NCBI GenBank assembly: GCA_016874775.1
Contig: VGTJ01000016.1
Span: 1-48,542, forward strand
Direction of reading: 5' to 3'
DNA length: 48,542 nucleotides
From: Deltaproteobacteria bacterium
GTDB lineage: Bacteria; Desulfobacterota; Binatia; Bin18
The translations under genes were made by a program, and so were the position numbers. How positions within the stretch are numbered: the stretch's first letter is position 1; every line of letters starts with the position of its first letter. Under the pieces are notes generated by a model that saw only the letters and a list, made by a program, of their open reading frames with translations, made no database searches and was not told the origin of the DNA. Positions 32,367-41,028 of the stretch are shown in pieces.

Positions 32367-33537
32367 TGCTGGCGGACACTTCGGCCCTTATGGGGGGCGG
32401 TATGTTGCCGAAACCTTAATGCCCGCCTTGTTAGAGCTTGAAGAGCTCTATCGACGAAGTCGGCGCGACATTACCTTTCAGCGTGAACTGCGCACGTTGC
32501 TGCAAGAGTATGTCGGTCGCCCAACCCCCCTCACTTTTGCGAAGCGCCTTACTGAACGGTGGGGCGGTGCCAAGGTCTATCTGAAACGTGAAGATCTGAA
32601 TCACACTGGCGCACACAAGATCAACAACACGATTGGCCAAGCACTCCTTGCGCGACAAATGAAAAAGGGTCGCCTCATTGCCGAGACCGGCGCTGGGCAA
32701 CATGGTGTTGCAACGGCAACCGTTGCTGCCTTATTTGGACTTGAGTGTGAAGTCTTCATGGGCAGTGATGATGTCGCCCGCCAAGAGCCGAATGTCTTTC
32801 GTATGCGCCTGCTTGGGGCGAAGGTCCGCGAAGTAAAAAGTGGGACGCGAACGCTAAAAGATGCAATGAACGAGGCCTTGCGCGATTGGATCTCGCATGT
32901 GGCGTCGACCTTCTATGTCATTGGTACGGTTGCTGGTCCGCATCCCTACCCCATGATTGTCCGCGACTTTCAGGCGGTGATCGGTCGCGAAGCCAAGAAA
33001 CAAATTCTCCAACATGAAAAACGTTTACCCGACTATCTGATCGCGTGCGTTGGTGGGGGAAGTAACGCGATGGGGCTTTTTGCGCCATTTTTGCATGACA
33101 GTTCGGTACGCATGATCGGCGTTGAAGCCGGTGGTCTTGGGGACGGGCAAAACGCAGCGTCGATCTCTGGTGGGCACATCGGTGTACTGCACGGGAGCAA
33201 GAGTTATGTGCTGCAAGATGAGAATGGCCAGATTCGTGATACGTATTCATTGGCTCCAGGCCTTGATTATCCTGGCGTCGGGCCTGAATTGAGCTATCTC
33301 AACGATCAAAAGCGGGTACAGTATGTGACAGTCAAAGATGCCGAAGCGGTTGCGGCGATGCAGCTACTGGCTGAGACCGAGGGCATCATTCCAGCGCTTG
33401 AGAGTTCTCACGCGATTGCCTATGCGGCGATGTTCGTGCCCCGACTTCGTCGCGACGACATCGTCGTGCTCAATCTCTCCGGGCGTGGGGACAAGGATTT
33501 GCAAGCCGTGGCGCGCTTTTTGGGAACGGTTCACTAA
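32350..33537 (+). CDS. trpB: Tryptophan synthase beta chain
   Basis: A 395-aa PLP enzyme joining indole and serine. The start at 32350 gives [28 protein letters not shown] further upstream in-frame start would lie deeper inside trpF. PLP binds K90 in HTGAHKINN. The phosphate-binding loop [10 protein letters not shown] and the [13 protein letters not shown] region are intact. It is the TrpB1 type that pairs with TrpA. trpA begins 5 nt downstream. Confidence 0.98.
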   Translation: MPRQPDAGGHFGPYGGRYVAETLMPALLELEELYRRSRRDITFQRELRTLLQEYVGRPTPLTFAKRLTERWGGAKVYLKREDLNHTGAHKINNTIGQALLARQMKKGRLIAETGAGQHGVATATVAALFGLECEVFMGSDDVARQEPNVFRMRLLGAKVREVKSGTRTLKDAMNEALRDWISHVASTFYVIGTVAGPHPYPMIVRDFQAVIGREAKKQILQHEKRLPDYLIACVGGGSNAMGLFAPFLHDSSVRMIGVEAGGLGDGQNAASISGGHIGVLHGSKSYVLQDENGQIRDTYSLAPGLDYPGVGPELSYLNDQKRVQYVTVKDAEAVAAMQLLAETEGIIPALESSHAIAYAAMFVPRLRRDDIVVLNLSGRGDKDLQAVARFLGTVH

Positions 33538-33542
33538 TAGTT

Positions 33543-34352
33543 ATGACACGTATAGCGGAGACTTTCGCCAACTTAAAGGCGCGTGGCGAAGTGGCGTTAA
33601 TTCCTTACATTACGGCTGGTGATCCGCATCTGGAGACCACCGAGCAACTGGTACTGGAATTTGCCCGTCAGGGAGCAGACCTCATCGAGTTAGGCGTGCC
33701 GTTTTCTGATCCGATGGCCGATGGGCCAGCCAACCAACTGGCGGCAGAACGTGCGCTGAAAAGCGGAACCTCTCTCCGTCAGATTCTCGCTATGGTCCAA
33801 CGCCTGCGACAAAAGGCGACCGTACCGTTGATCCTGTTTACCTATTACAATCCGATTTTCCGTTATGGTGGTGCTCAGTTTGCCGATGATGGGCATGTTG
33901 CTGGGGTCGATGGAGTATTGTGTGTCGATCTGCCTCCTGAAGAAGCGGATGAACTGAAACAGGAGACCGACCGTGCCGACCTCGATCTGATTTTTCTTCT
34001 TGCACCGACCAGCTCTCTCGTGCGCGCACGCAAAGTCCTTACCCGTGCACGTGGCTTTGTCTATTACGTCTCTGTAGCCGGAGTGACTGGGACTCGAGAC
34101 TCGTTGCCGGAAGATTTGGGAGAGATGGTCAGGCGGATTCGCGCAATTTCTCCAGTCCCGGTCGGTGTTGGGTTCGGTATTTCCTCGCCGGAGCAAGCCG
34201 CCCACGTGGCGATGATTGCTGACGCAGTGATCGTTGGCAGTGCGATTTCTCGTATTATAGAAACTCACTGTGATCAGCCTGACCTCGTGGCTCGCGCGGG
34301 GGCATTTGTCGGAAGCTTGAAGCAAGCGCTCCGCACAGCGCGGCAGTCATGA
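33543..34352 (+). CDS. trpA: Tryptophan synthase alpha chain
   Basis: A 269-aa TIM-barrel subunit splitting indole-3-glycerol phosphate to indole, which is channelled to TrpB. The catalytic pair E49 (LIELGVPFSDP) and D60 (MADGPANQLA) is present at the same numbers as in Salmonella TrpA. Also seen: VDLPPEEADEL, GVTGTRDSLPED, VGVGFGIS and AVIVGSAI. It is the last trp gene. A repeat-bearing gap follows. Confidence 0.98.
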   Translation: MTRIAETFANLKARGEVALIPYITAGDPHLETTEQLVLEFARQGADLIELGVPFSDPMADGPANQLAAERALKSGTSLRQILAMVQRLRQKATVPLILFTYYNPIFRYGGAQFADDGHVAGVDGVLCVDLPPEEADELKQETDRADLDLIFLLAPTSSLVRARKVLTRARGFVYYVSVAGVTGTRDSLPEDLGEMVRRIRAISPVPVGVGFGISSPEQAAHVAMIADAVIVGSAISRIIETHCDQPDLVARAGAFVGSLKQALRTARQS

Positions 34353-34457
34353 GTTGAACCGTATGAAATCGGAACCCTGCAACGTAGCGGGTGCTGCGCG
34401 CACGACTTCTTTCTCGCCGCTCACCTGTGTATGCTTGATGAGGCCACCAACCGATGC

Positions 34458-34541
34458 TGTCATTCTGAGCGAAGCGAAGAATCTCTCTGAGAGACCCTTC
34501 ACGAAGCCTGTCTTGAGCCTGTCGAAGGGTTCAGGGTGACA
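34458..34541. repeat. 84-bp interspersed repeat with hairpin ends
   Basis: The stretch begins TGTCATTCTGAGCGAAGCG and ends GGTTCAGGGTGACA, so its ends form an imperfect inverted repeat (TGTCA/TGACA at the outer edge). Inside are AGAATCTCTCTGAGAGACCC and CCTGTCTTGAGCCTGTCGAA. Sequences of this kind occur as dispersed intergenic repeats in many environmental bacterial genomes. It lies between trpA and accD. The rest of the 267-nt gap holds no gene I can support. Confidence 0.7.
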
Positions 34542-34619
34542 ACGATGGTGTACTGAACCCTTGAAGTTTGGTTTAGGTGAGTTGCAATACCAAGAACACC
34601 CCAACCTAAGGAGGGGACA

Positions 34620-35459
34620 ATGGCCGCTGTTGACCAACGCCCTGTCCAAGAGGAAGCCGAGTCAATCTGGATCAAATGTGCATCCTGCCAGGAGATTCTG
34701 TTTCGTAAAGAAGTTGAGCGTCGTCTGTTTGTTTGCCCCAAATGCAATGCCCATCTGCGTTTAACGGTTGAGCAACGACTCCTCATCACTGTCGATCGGG
34801 GATCATTCACTGAACATGACTCGACGTTACAGTCGAACGATCCACTGCACTTTACTGATCGCAAACCCTACGCCGAACGGTTAGCGTCTACACAAGCCAA
34901 AACTGGACACCAAGAAGCGGTGGTTTGTGGCGTTGCCACGATTCATGGTCGTGCCGTGGCGCTCGGGATTTTTGACTTCGCTTTTCTCGGTGGCAGTATG
35001 GGTGTCATCGTTGGCGAACGGCTGACACGCATTATCGAACATGCGATTCGCGAACGTTTGCCAGTGATCTTTTTTGCTGCCTCAGGTGGCGCACGTATGC
35101 AAGAAGGTGTCCTTTCTTTGATGCAAATGGCCAAGGTCAATATGGCGCTGGGTCGCTTACGCGAACAGGGATTGCCATATCTATCAGTGATGACTGACCC
35201 GACGACTGGTGGTGTTGCTGCCTCGCTCAGTATGGTGGGCGACATCAACATTGCCGAGCCGCAAGCACTGATCGGTTTTGCTGGGCCGCGAGTCATCGAA
35301 CAGACCATTCGTGAAAAATTACCCCTGGGATTCCAACGTGCAGAATTTCTCCTCGAGCATGGCATGGTAGACTTGGTGGTCGAGCGCGCGGAGTTGCGGC
35401 GCGTGTTGCATCAGGTGTTAGGGCTGCTGTGTGATGACAAGGCAAAGAATGAAAAATGA
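34620..35459 (+). CDS. accD: Acetyl-CoA carboxylase carboxyltransferase beta subunit
   Basis: A 279-aa subunit that, with AccA, moves the carboxyl group from biotin to acetyl-CoA in the first step of fatty acid synthesis. The N-terminal zinc ribbon is C20/C23/C39/C42, preceded by WIKCASC. The crotonase-like core shows FLGGSMGVIVGERLTR, ASGGARMQEGVLSLMQMAK, TDPTTGGVAASLSMVGDINIAEP and GFAGPRVIEQTIREKLP. AAGGAGGGG precedes the ATG. The last residues (AKNEK) and the stop are read from an AT-rich heptamer repeat that starts at 35447, so the tail may be acquired. Confidence 0.98.
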   Translation: MAAVDQRPVQEEAESIWIKCASCQEILFRKEVERRLFVCPKCNAHLRLTVEQRLLITVDRGSFTEHDSTLQSNDPLHFTDRKPYAERLASTQAKTGHQEAVVCGVATIHGRAVALGIFDFAFLGGSMGVIVGERLTRIIEHAIRERLPVIFFAASGGARMQEGVLSLMQMAKVNMALGRLREQGLPYLSVMTDPTTGGVAASLSMVGDINIAEPQALIGFAGPRVIEQTIREKLPLGFQRAEFLLEHGMVDLVVERAELRRVLHQVLGLLCDDKAKNEK

Positions 35460-35543
35460 AAAATTAAAAATGCAAAATTAATGATAAAAAAATCTGCCAA
35501 GGATTCTTCGAAATTTTTCATTTTTCATTCTTAATTTTTCATT
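35447..35543. repeat. AT-rich heptamer arrays forming an inverted repeat between accD and folC
   Basis: The left arm is a run of degenerate heptamers of the type GAATGAA, AAATGAA, AAATTAA (35447-35487). The right arm (35514-35542) repeats TTTTTCA and TTCTTAA. A 19-nt stretch at 35447-35465 is perfectly inverted at 35512-35530 with a 46-nt gap. The accD stop codon lies in the left arm. The right arm ends 8 nt before the folC start, leaving folC without a visible Shine-Dalgarno. Confidence 0.85.
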
Positions 35544-35549
35544 GCCCTC

Positions 35550-36857
35550 ATGTTGTCCTACCAACAAACCCTCGACCATGTGTACCGACTCGAAGTCGAG
35601 CGCATGGATCTGAAACTCGAACGTGTTGCCGCGGCCTTACAGCTTTGCGGGTCACCGCAGCTTCGCTACCCGGCGCTGCATGTCGCTGGAACCAATGGCA
35701 AAGGTTCAACCGCGACTTTTTTGTATGCGATGTTGACTGCGGCAGGCTATCGTGCCGGTCTGTTCACGTCTCCACACCTGGTCGATTTTCGTGAACGTAT
35801 TCGTCTTGGCGATACCTGGATTAGTGAACAAGAAGTGATCGACGGTGTCGCCGCGATTCGTGCGGAGATTGAACCGGCAGGAATCAAGCTGACGCCTTTT
35901 GAGATGATGACCGTACTCGCCTTTCGTGCTTTTGCGCAAGCATCGGTCGATGTCGCGGTCGTTGAAGTGGGGCTTGGCGGACGACTCGATGCTACCAACG
36001 TCCTGACACCGTTGGTGGCAGTGATTACCAGCATTGGCCTTGATCACCAAGCGTATCTCGGCAATACCATCGCTGAGATTGCGCGTGAGAAAGGCGGGAT
36101 CATTAAATCGCACGTGCCAACGGTGATCGGTCGGATGGAGGCAGAAAGTCGAGAGGTGCTCTGTTCCATCGCTCGTGAACGCGAGAGTACCGCGTATCTT
36201 CTTGGGGAAAATTTTACCGTAGCGCAACAGCGGGATGGCTCTGGACACTACATAGGCCTTCGTTGGCAACTGCACGATTTGCATCTGGGTTTACGTGGAC
36301 AGTTCCAGCATAACAACGCAGCGACAGCACTTGCCGCACTTGAATTGGCGCACCAGACTTTCCCGATCAATGAAACCCAGGTGCGCCAGGGGTTACTGAG
36401 TGCCCGCTGGCCAGGGCGAATAGAAATTGTGTCCCGGCAGCCACTCGTGATCTTGGACGGAGCGCACAATTCCCAAGCCATGCAGACACTGGTGGCAGAA
36501 TTGCCAGCACTCTTACAAGGCAGACGGGTGAAGTTGCTCTTTGCGGTAATGCGAGATAAAGACTGGCGGGTAATGATTCCACTTCTTGCCCCATTGATAA
36601 CGGAAGCGGTTGTGACTCGCGTGCAACAATCACGTGCTGAAGATCCTGCACTATTGCGGGACGCCTTTGCGCCGTTCTGTCCAGTCCACATCGTTGATAA
36701 TGCGCAAGCTGCCTGTCGACACCTCCTTGCCTCAACACCATCAGACGAAGCGGTGCTCATCGCCGGTTCGTTGTTTTTAGTTGGAGAAGTGTATCCCCTG
36801 TTTGCGCCAACCGCGATGAAACCTCTGCTTGAGCGAGAACAAGGAGCAACCGCGTGA
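35550..36857 (+). CDS. folC: Folylpolyglutamate synthase / dihydrofolate synthase
   Basis: A 435-aa ATP-dependent ligase adding glutamate to dihydropteroate or folates. The P-loop is GTNGKGS (47-53). Other Mur-ligase-type motifs: FTSPHLVDFRERIR, VEVGLGGRLDATNVL, ITSIGLDHQAYLGNTIAEIAREKGGI, WPGRIE and ILDGAHNSQAM. The ATG at 35550 gives the normal N-terminus (LSYQQTLDHVYRLE) but has no Shine-Dalgarno because an AT-rich repeat sits just upstream. The pairing accD-folC is common in proteobacteria. Its stop overlaps the lptD start (GTGA). Confidence 0.97.
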   Translation: MLSYQQTLDHVYRLEVERMDLKLERVAAALQLCGSPQLRYPALHVAGTNGKGSTATFLYAMLTAAGYRAGLFTSPHLVDFRERIRLGDTWISEQEVIDGVAAIRAEIEPAGIKLTPFEMMTVLAFRAFAQASVDVAVVEVGLGGRLDATNVLTPLVAVITSIGLDHQAYLGNTIAEIAREKGGIIKSHVPTVIGRMEAESREVLCSIARERESTAYLLGENFTVAQQRDGSGHYIGLRWQLHDLHLGLRGQFQHNNAATALAALELAHQTFPINETQVRQGLLSARWPGRIEIVSRQPLVILDGAHNSQAMQTLVAELPALLQGRRVKLLFAVMRDKDWRVMIPLLAPLITEAVVTRVQQSRAEDPALLRDAFAPFCPVHIVDNAQAACRHLLASTPSDEAVLIAGSLFLVGEVYPLFAPTAMKPLLEREQGATA

Positions 36858-39091
36858 AACATCGGTGGCAGGTTGTGGTTGGGTTGATGGTCTGGCTGCT
36901 GCTCTCGTCCGCCTGGGCTCAAGATGAGAGCGCGGAGCTGGATGAGCCTGTCCAGATCAAAGGTAATACGTTGACCTATGAACAGCAAAGCAATGTTGCA
37001 ACGGCAACTGGTGACGCGGTGGTCACGAAAGGCACGACAAAACTTTCAGCCGATTCGATCAGTGTGAACCGCGACACCAATGAAATGAATGCGAAGGGAA
37101 ACGTGACGCTGCAGTCTGATCAGGGCAATATCAAAGCTGATGCCATGCGCGTCGAAATGGAGAATGAGACCGGTGATATTACCAATGGGACAGTGACGCT
37201 GCCACGACAGCAATATGTACTGACTGGGAAAAGCCTGCAGAAGTCATACGGCCAAAGCTATCACATCGAGAATGGGGCATTGACGACATGCCAATGCGAC
37301 GATTTTGCTAAAGCCGATTGGAGTATCGGCGGTCGCACGATCGATGTCAACTTGCACGGCCAAGGGACTGTACGCGACGGAGTATTTCGTGTCCGTAATT
37401 TTCCGTTGCTGTATGTTCCATATGGATCGGCTCCTGTGACGAGTGATCGGCAGAGCGGATTCCTGTCTCCGAATTATGGGTTCTCCAGCAAGCGCGGGTT
37501 TGTCTGGCAGCAACCGTTCTACTGGGCGATTAATAAGAGCTATGACGCAACGGTCACTACTGACCTGGAAACCAGCGCTCGTATCGGAATGTGGGGGGAG
37601 TTTCGTTATGCTCCCAATGAAACCACAGAAGGTATACTTTCTGCCTCGTACTTCAACGAGCGAATTCGTGGACCAGCGTCGACAACCTCGCCCATGAATC
37701 GCTGGAGCGTCACTGGCGCTCACCGTCAGTTACTCGGCAATGGCTGGCGTTTGTATAGCGACCTTTTCTTTGTCAGCGACGACTTCTTTTTGCGAGAAAT
37801 TAGCCATCGGGCGCTCAATCTGCGATCGGCACTCGAGATAGACGATTGGGATCTGCGCACGCGCCGTTTCACCGACTCACGGGCTGGTGCGGTAAAAACC
37901 TGGCAGCACGCCCTGTTTCGTGGTGAGGCTGCCTACTATCAAGATTTACGCCGAAATCAAGATTTTGCCTTTCAAGAGTTGCCACGTTTACAGTTCCAAG
38001 GGCAGCGCCGGATCTGGAAGGATCGATTGGACGTTGGTATCAGTATCGACGGTGCGGACTTCTATCGTAACCGTGGCTACGCTGGGCAACGTCTCGATAT
38101 TGCCCCGTGGATAGGCATGCCTTTTCATCTGGGAAAGTACCTCTTTGGTTCGGTCAAGGTCACTGGCCGCGAGACCATTTATCACATGACCTCTGAAGAC
38201 GTCTTTCCCGATTCCCAGAGATACCCCGACTTTTCGCCACTTCCTGAAGGTGGCCGACTACGGGGTGACCGTACCCGTGAAACCGTGCAATTCCAGGCTG
38301 AGGTCGGGACTCGTATTTCACGAGTCTTCGATGCACGGTGGGGGAAGTTGCGACAGCTCCATCATGTGATCGAACCAACCGTGAGTTATTACTATACTCC
38401 GTATGTCAATCAGCTTGATCTCCCGTTGTATGATGCATTGGATCGCATCAATAAACGGAACCTCTTTGTGTATGGCGTTGATAACTACATCTTGGGGAAG
38501 TTCGCGTCGTCAACGACGACGGAGTCTGGCGAGGTCGAAACAACGCAAGTTCGCGAACTCGCCCGTTTCTCTATTCGACACGCCTACGACCCCTCGCGTC
38601 CGATTGGCCGCCTCGGGGATAAATATTCAGATCTGGATTTGAGCGCGCGCCTTCAGCCACTTCCGTATGCGACCTTCTCCTTCGATTCGACATATGACGT
38701 GGCCCGCGGAGACCCAACAACTATTCGCGTTGGGGCGTTTCTTACCGACCCCCGTCCGTTACCGGCGACGAGTCCATTACTCCAACATCTGCAGCGACGC
38801 ACGACCGTTGGGGTTTCGTACCGAACGATTGCTGATCGCCGCTTACTCCGAGAAATGAATGCGTATGTGATCTTTCGTCTGAACGACTACCTCACGACCG
38901 CGTACATGGGGCGCTATGATTTCAATGCTGCGTCGTTCATTGGGAATCGCTATTTTGTTCGATTCATCTCGCCGCAGAAATGCTGGTATGTCGATCTTGG
39001 GCTGATTGATCGTGTGAACCCGCAAGAACTGGAATTTCGCGTCTTCTTCACCTTCGTGGGGTTAAGTTCCTCTGGCCGAGCGGCGTTCTAA
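36854..39091 (+). CDS. lptD: LPS-assembly outer membrane protein LptD
   Basis: A 745-aa protein that, with LptE, inserts lipopolysaccharide into the outer leaflet. It starts with GTG overlapping folC. A signal peptide (about 1-22, ending SSAWA) is followed by an OstA/LptA-like jellyroll (about 30-145) with repeated ADSISVNRDTNEMNAKGNVTL-type strands, then the C-terminal beta-barrel (about 160-745) with DRQSGFLSPNYGFSS and HVIEPTVSYYYTP. Cys residues C146 and C148 and a single C710 near the end could make the disulfide link known from E. coli, but the E. coli CC pair is here a single Cys. Its presence marks a two-membrane, LPS-bearing cell. Confidence 0.95.
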   Translation: MKHRWQVVVGLMVWLLLSSAWAQDESAELDEPVQIKGNTLTYEQQSNVATATGDAVVTKGTTKLSADSISVNRDTNEMNAKGNVTLQSDQGNIKADAMRVEMENETGDITNGTVTLPRQQYVLTGKSLQKSYGQSYHIENGALTTCQCDDFAKADWSIGGRTIDVNLHGQGTVRDGVFRVRNFPLLYVPYGSAPVTSDRQSGFLSPNYGFSSKRGFVWQQPFYWAINKSYDATVTTDLETSARIGMWGEFRYAPNETTEGILSASYFNERIRGPASTTSPMNRWSVTGAHRQLLGNGWRLYSDLFFVSDDFFLREISHRALNLRSALEIDDWDLRTRRFTDSRAGAVKTWQHALFRGEAAYYQDLRRNQDFAFQELPRLQFQGQRRIWKDRLDVGISIDGADFYRNRGYAGQRLDIAPWIGMPFHLGKYLFGSVKVTGRETIYHMTSEDVFPDSQRYPDFSPLPEGGRLRGDRTRETVQFQAEVGTRISRVFDARWGKLRQLHHVIEPTVSYYYTPYVNQLDLPLYDALDRINKRNLFVYGVDNYILGKFASSTTTESGEVETTQVRELARFSIRHAYDPSRPIGRLGDKYSDLDLSARLQPLPYATFSFDSTYDVARGDPTTIRVGAFLTDPRPLPATSPLLQHLQRRTTVGVSYRTIADRRLLREMNAYVIFRLNDYLTTAYMGRYDFNAASFIGNRYFVRFISPQKCWYVDLGLIDRVNPQELEFRVFFTFVGLSSSGRAAF

Positions 39092-39153
39092 CTGCTCGTG
39101 GATTGCATTTTCTCATGGCTTCAGCGAAGGTAAGGCGCTAGGAGGACGGAGCG

Positions 39154-40206
39154 ATGATAGAAGTCGGCATCGTTGGTGGTTCTGGGTATACCGGTAGTGA
39201 GCTGTTACGCATTCTGTTGCAGCACCCATCCGCACGCGTCAAATGGGTGACCTCTCGCGGTGACAAGAAGCTCGAACACCTTCACCGTAATTTCTATGGC
39301 ATGGGGCTGGAATTTATTACCCTTGAAGAAGCACGCGGAGGAGATGTCGTCTTCCTGTGTACTCCATCACGAGAGTCGATGTTGCATACGGAGCGATTTC
39401 TGGAGCAAGGCAGCAAGGTGATCGACCTTGGGTCAGACTTTCGGCTCAAGAATCGTGAAATTTTTGAGACGGTCTACAAGGCAAAGCATACGTGCTGGAA
39501 TTTGGTTGGTGAAGCACCATACGGGCTGACCGAACTCCGGCGTGACGACATCAAGAAAGCGCGACTTATTGCCAATCCTGGCTGCTTTGCCACGGCGATG
39601 ATCCTCGGACTTGCTCCGCTCATTAAAGAGCGATTGATAGACCTTGAACACATCTTGGTTGATGGCATGTCTGGTACCTCTGGTGCTGGTGCCGTTCCCG
39701 AGACGCAGAGCCAGCATGCAGAGATCGGCAACTCGGTCTTTGCGTATAACGTGACCGATCATCGTCATACCTACGAAGCAGAACAAGAACTGTCAGTGAT
39801 TGCCGGAGAGAAACTCCAGATTAACTTCACTCCGTTCTATGCGCCATTCTCACGCGGCATTCTGGCCGCCTGTCACGGATTCCTGACCGATCATCTTGAT
39901 CGTGGGCAAGTGCTCGATCTGTTCAAAGAGTTTTATCAAGGCCAGTACTTTGTCCAGATTCTCGATATGGATAAAGACCCGAAAGTGTCGTGGCAATACT
40001 TGCCGTATCCGAGCGTGGCAACGTTAGCGGGTTCGAACTTCTGCCAGATCGGTCTTGATGTTGATAACAAACGTGGACGTGTCGTCGTCTTCTCCGCGCT
40101 CGACAATCTCGTCAAAGGCGCGGCTGGGGCAGCGGTGCAGAACATGAATGTGATGTTCGGTTTGCCGGAAGCGACCGGGTTGACGATGTTGGGGATGCAT
40201 CCCTAG
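39154..40206 (+). CDS. argC: N-acetyl-gamma-glutamyl-phosphate reductase
   Basis: A 350-aa NADPH-dependent reductase for the third step of arginine synthesis. The dinucleotide site GGSGYTGSELLRIL lies at the N-terminus, and the catalytic Cys is C144 in ANPGCFATAMILGLAPL. Also seen are SGTSGAGAVP, NVTDHRHTYEAEQEL and PFYAPFSRGILA. GGAGGACGGAGCG precedes the ATG. The stop TAG at 40204-40206 abuts a GGGGCTG/GGGGCTA heptamer array. No other arg gene is in the window. Confidence 0.97.
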   Translation: MIEVGIVGGSGYTGSELLRILLQHPSARVKWVTSRGDKKLEHLHRNFYGMGLEFITLEEARGGDVVFLCTPSRESMLHTERFLEQGSKVIDLGSDFRLKNREIFETVYKAKHTCWNLVGEAPYGLTELRRDDIKKARLIANPGCFATAMILGLAPLIKERLIDLEHILVDGMSGTSGAGAVPETQSQHAEIGNSVFAYNVTDHRHTYEAEQELSVIAGEKLQINFTPFYAPFSRGILAACHGFLTDHLDRGQVLDLFKEFYQGQYFVQILDMDKDPKVSWQYLPYPSVATLAGSNFCQIGLDVDNKRGRVVVFSALDNLVKGAAGAAVQNMNVMFGLPEATGLTMLGMHP

Positions 40207-40240
40207 GGGCTGGGGGCTAGGGACTAGAGGCTGGTTTCTG
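40206..40240. repeat. GC-rich heptamer array after argC
   Basis: Five successive 7-nt units: GGGGCTG, GGGGCTA, GGGACTA, GAGGCTG and GTTTCTG. The same unit types occur inside the regulator gene at 42909-42936, 45183-45210 and 45413-45439. The array begins on the last base of the argC stop codon. I see no gene in the 149-nt gap between argC and the next ATG. Confidence 0.85.
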
Positions 40241-40305
40241 AAGAGACTGCCTTCTTCACTTTCGTCTTGCTTGTTGCGTTGATGTAACGGCTTCGCTTAT
40301 AGGTT

Positions 40306-40345
40306 CCCTCTCCCCTTGTGGGAGAGGGACAGGGTGAGGGGGAGA
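40306..40345. repeat. CCCTCTCCC palindromic repeat
   Basis: CCCTCTCCC (40306-40314) and GGGAGAGGG (40320-40328) make a perfect 9-bp stem with a 5-nt loop. ACAGGGTGAGGGGGAGAG follows to 40345. Repeats with this palindrome and tail are dispersed in many proteobacterial genomes. The purine-rich tail ends 10 nt before the next ATG and may serve as its ribosome-binding site. Confidence 0.75.
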
Positions 40346-40355
40346 GTCAAGTCGT

Positions 40356-40847
40356 ATGCTCCCAGCAAAATATCAGCCTGCTCAGATACTCGCACCTCTC
40401 ATTGCCAACCTCCGCCAGACGGGCAACACCATCGTCTTCACCAACGGCTGTTTCGATATTCTCCACCCTGGCCACATTCACACGTTGACCCACGCCAAAG
40501 CCCAGGGCGATGTGTTGATCGTTGGCGTGAACAGCGATGCTTCGGTCAAACGACTCAAGGGCGAGAGACGCCCAATTCTCAATCAAGACGAACGAGTTGT
40601 GATGTTATCTGCGCTTGAAGCAGTTGATTACGTCACGATTTTCGATGAAGACACGCCACTCGCGCTCATCCAACTGCTCCAACCCCACGTCTTAGTCAAA
40701 GGTGGCGATTGGAATTCTGAGGCCGTTGTCGGGCGAGAAGTTGTCGAAGCGAATGGCGGGAAAGTCGTTCTCATTCCGTATCAGGAAGGGCTCTCGACGA
40801 CCGGTATTATCGAACGTATTCTTCTGACTGCCCGTCAATCCGCATAG
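40356..40847 (+). CDS. rfaE2: D-glycero-beta-D-manno-heptose 1-phosphate adenylyltransferase
   Basis: A 163-aa stand-alone nucleotidyltransferase matching the C-terminal domain of HldE. It would transfer AMP to heptose 1-phosphate on the way to ADP-heptose for the LPS inner core. The cytidylyltransferase-fold motif HPGH is at 37-40 (NGCFDILHPGH). LIVGVNSDASVKRLKG, RPILNQDERVVMLSALE and LVKGGDWNSEAVVGRE are family features. The kinase half (rfaE1) is not in the window. The ribosome-binding region lies in a palindromic repeat. The function fits the nearby lptD. Confidence 0.95.
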   Translation: MLPAKYQPAQILAPLIANLRQTGNTIVFTNGCFDILHPGHIHTLTHAKAQGDVLIVGVNSDASVKRLKGERRPILNQDERVVMLSALEAVDYVTIFDEDTPLALIQLLQPHVLVKGGDWNSEAVVGREVVEANGGKVVLIPYQEGLSTTGIIERILLTARQSA

Positions 40848-40884
40848 ATCTTCATTCCCACGTTTCCCTGCCATTCACTATTGC

Positions 40885-41028
40885 TCATCCTTGCTGCACG
40901 TCGATCGACAGAAGGCGCAGGCATGTGACCGTCTTCGCGCGCAGCACGATCGCTTCTGCACCGCGGTATAGGCTTTCTGCCAGCGTATCCACCTCAAACG
41001 GCAGAAAAGCATACTGTGCCGACTTCAT
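40885..41028 (-). pseudogene. Truncated N-terminus of a winged-helix regulator (cassette A)
   Basis: Read from the ATG at 41028 on the minus strand, the first 36 or so codons (MKSAQYAFLPFEVDTLAESL ... IVLRAKT) align with the N-terminus of the intact regulator that starts at 45805 (MKSERYEFPPFVVDTREGSL ... IALRAKT). After AKT the similarity ends, and a stop follows 14 codons later at 40885-40887. The helix-turn-helix recognition part, the ATPase and the C-terminal repeats are gone. It is a remnant of a paralogue, not a working gene. The 26-nt spacing from its start to the AAAATTAAAG motif is the same as for the intact gene. Confidence 0.8.

Noticed and set aside
34354-34649. Small ORFs between trpA and accD, such as one ending PVLSLSKG
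   Set aside because: The peptide is the translation of the 84-bp dispersed repeat. The frames have no support as genes.
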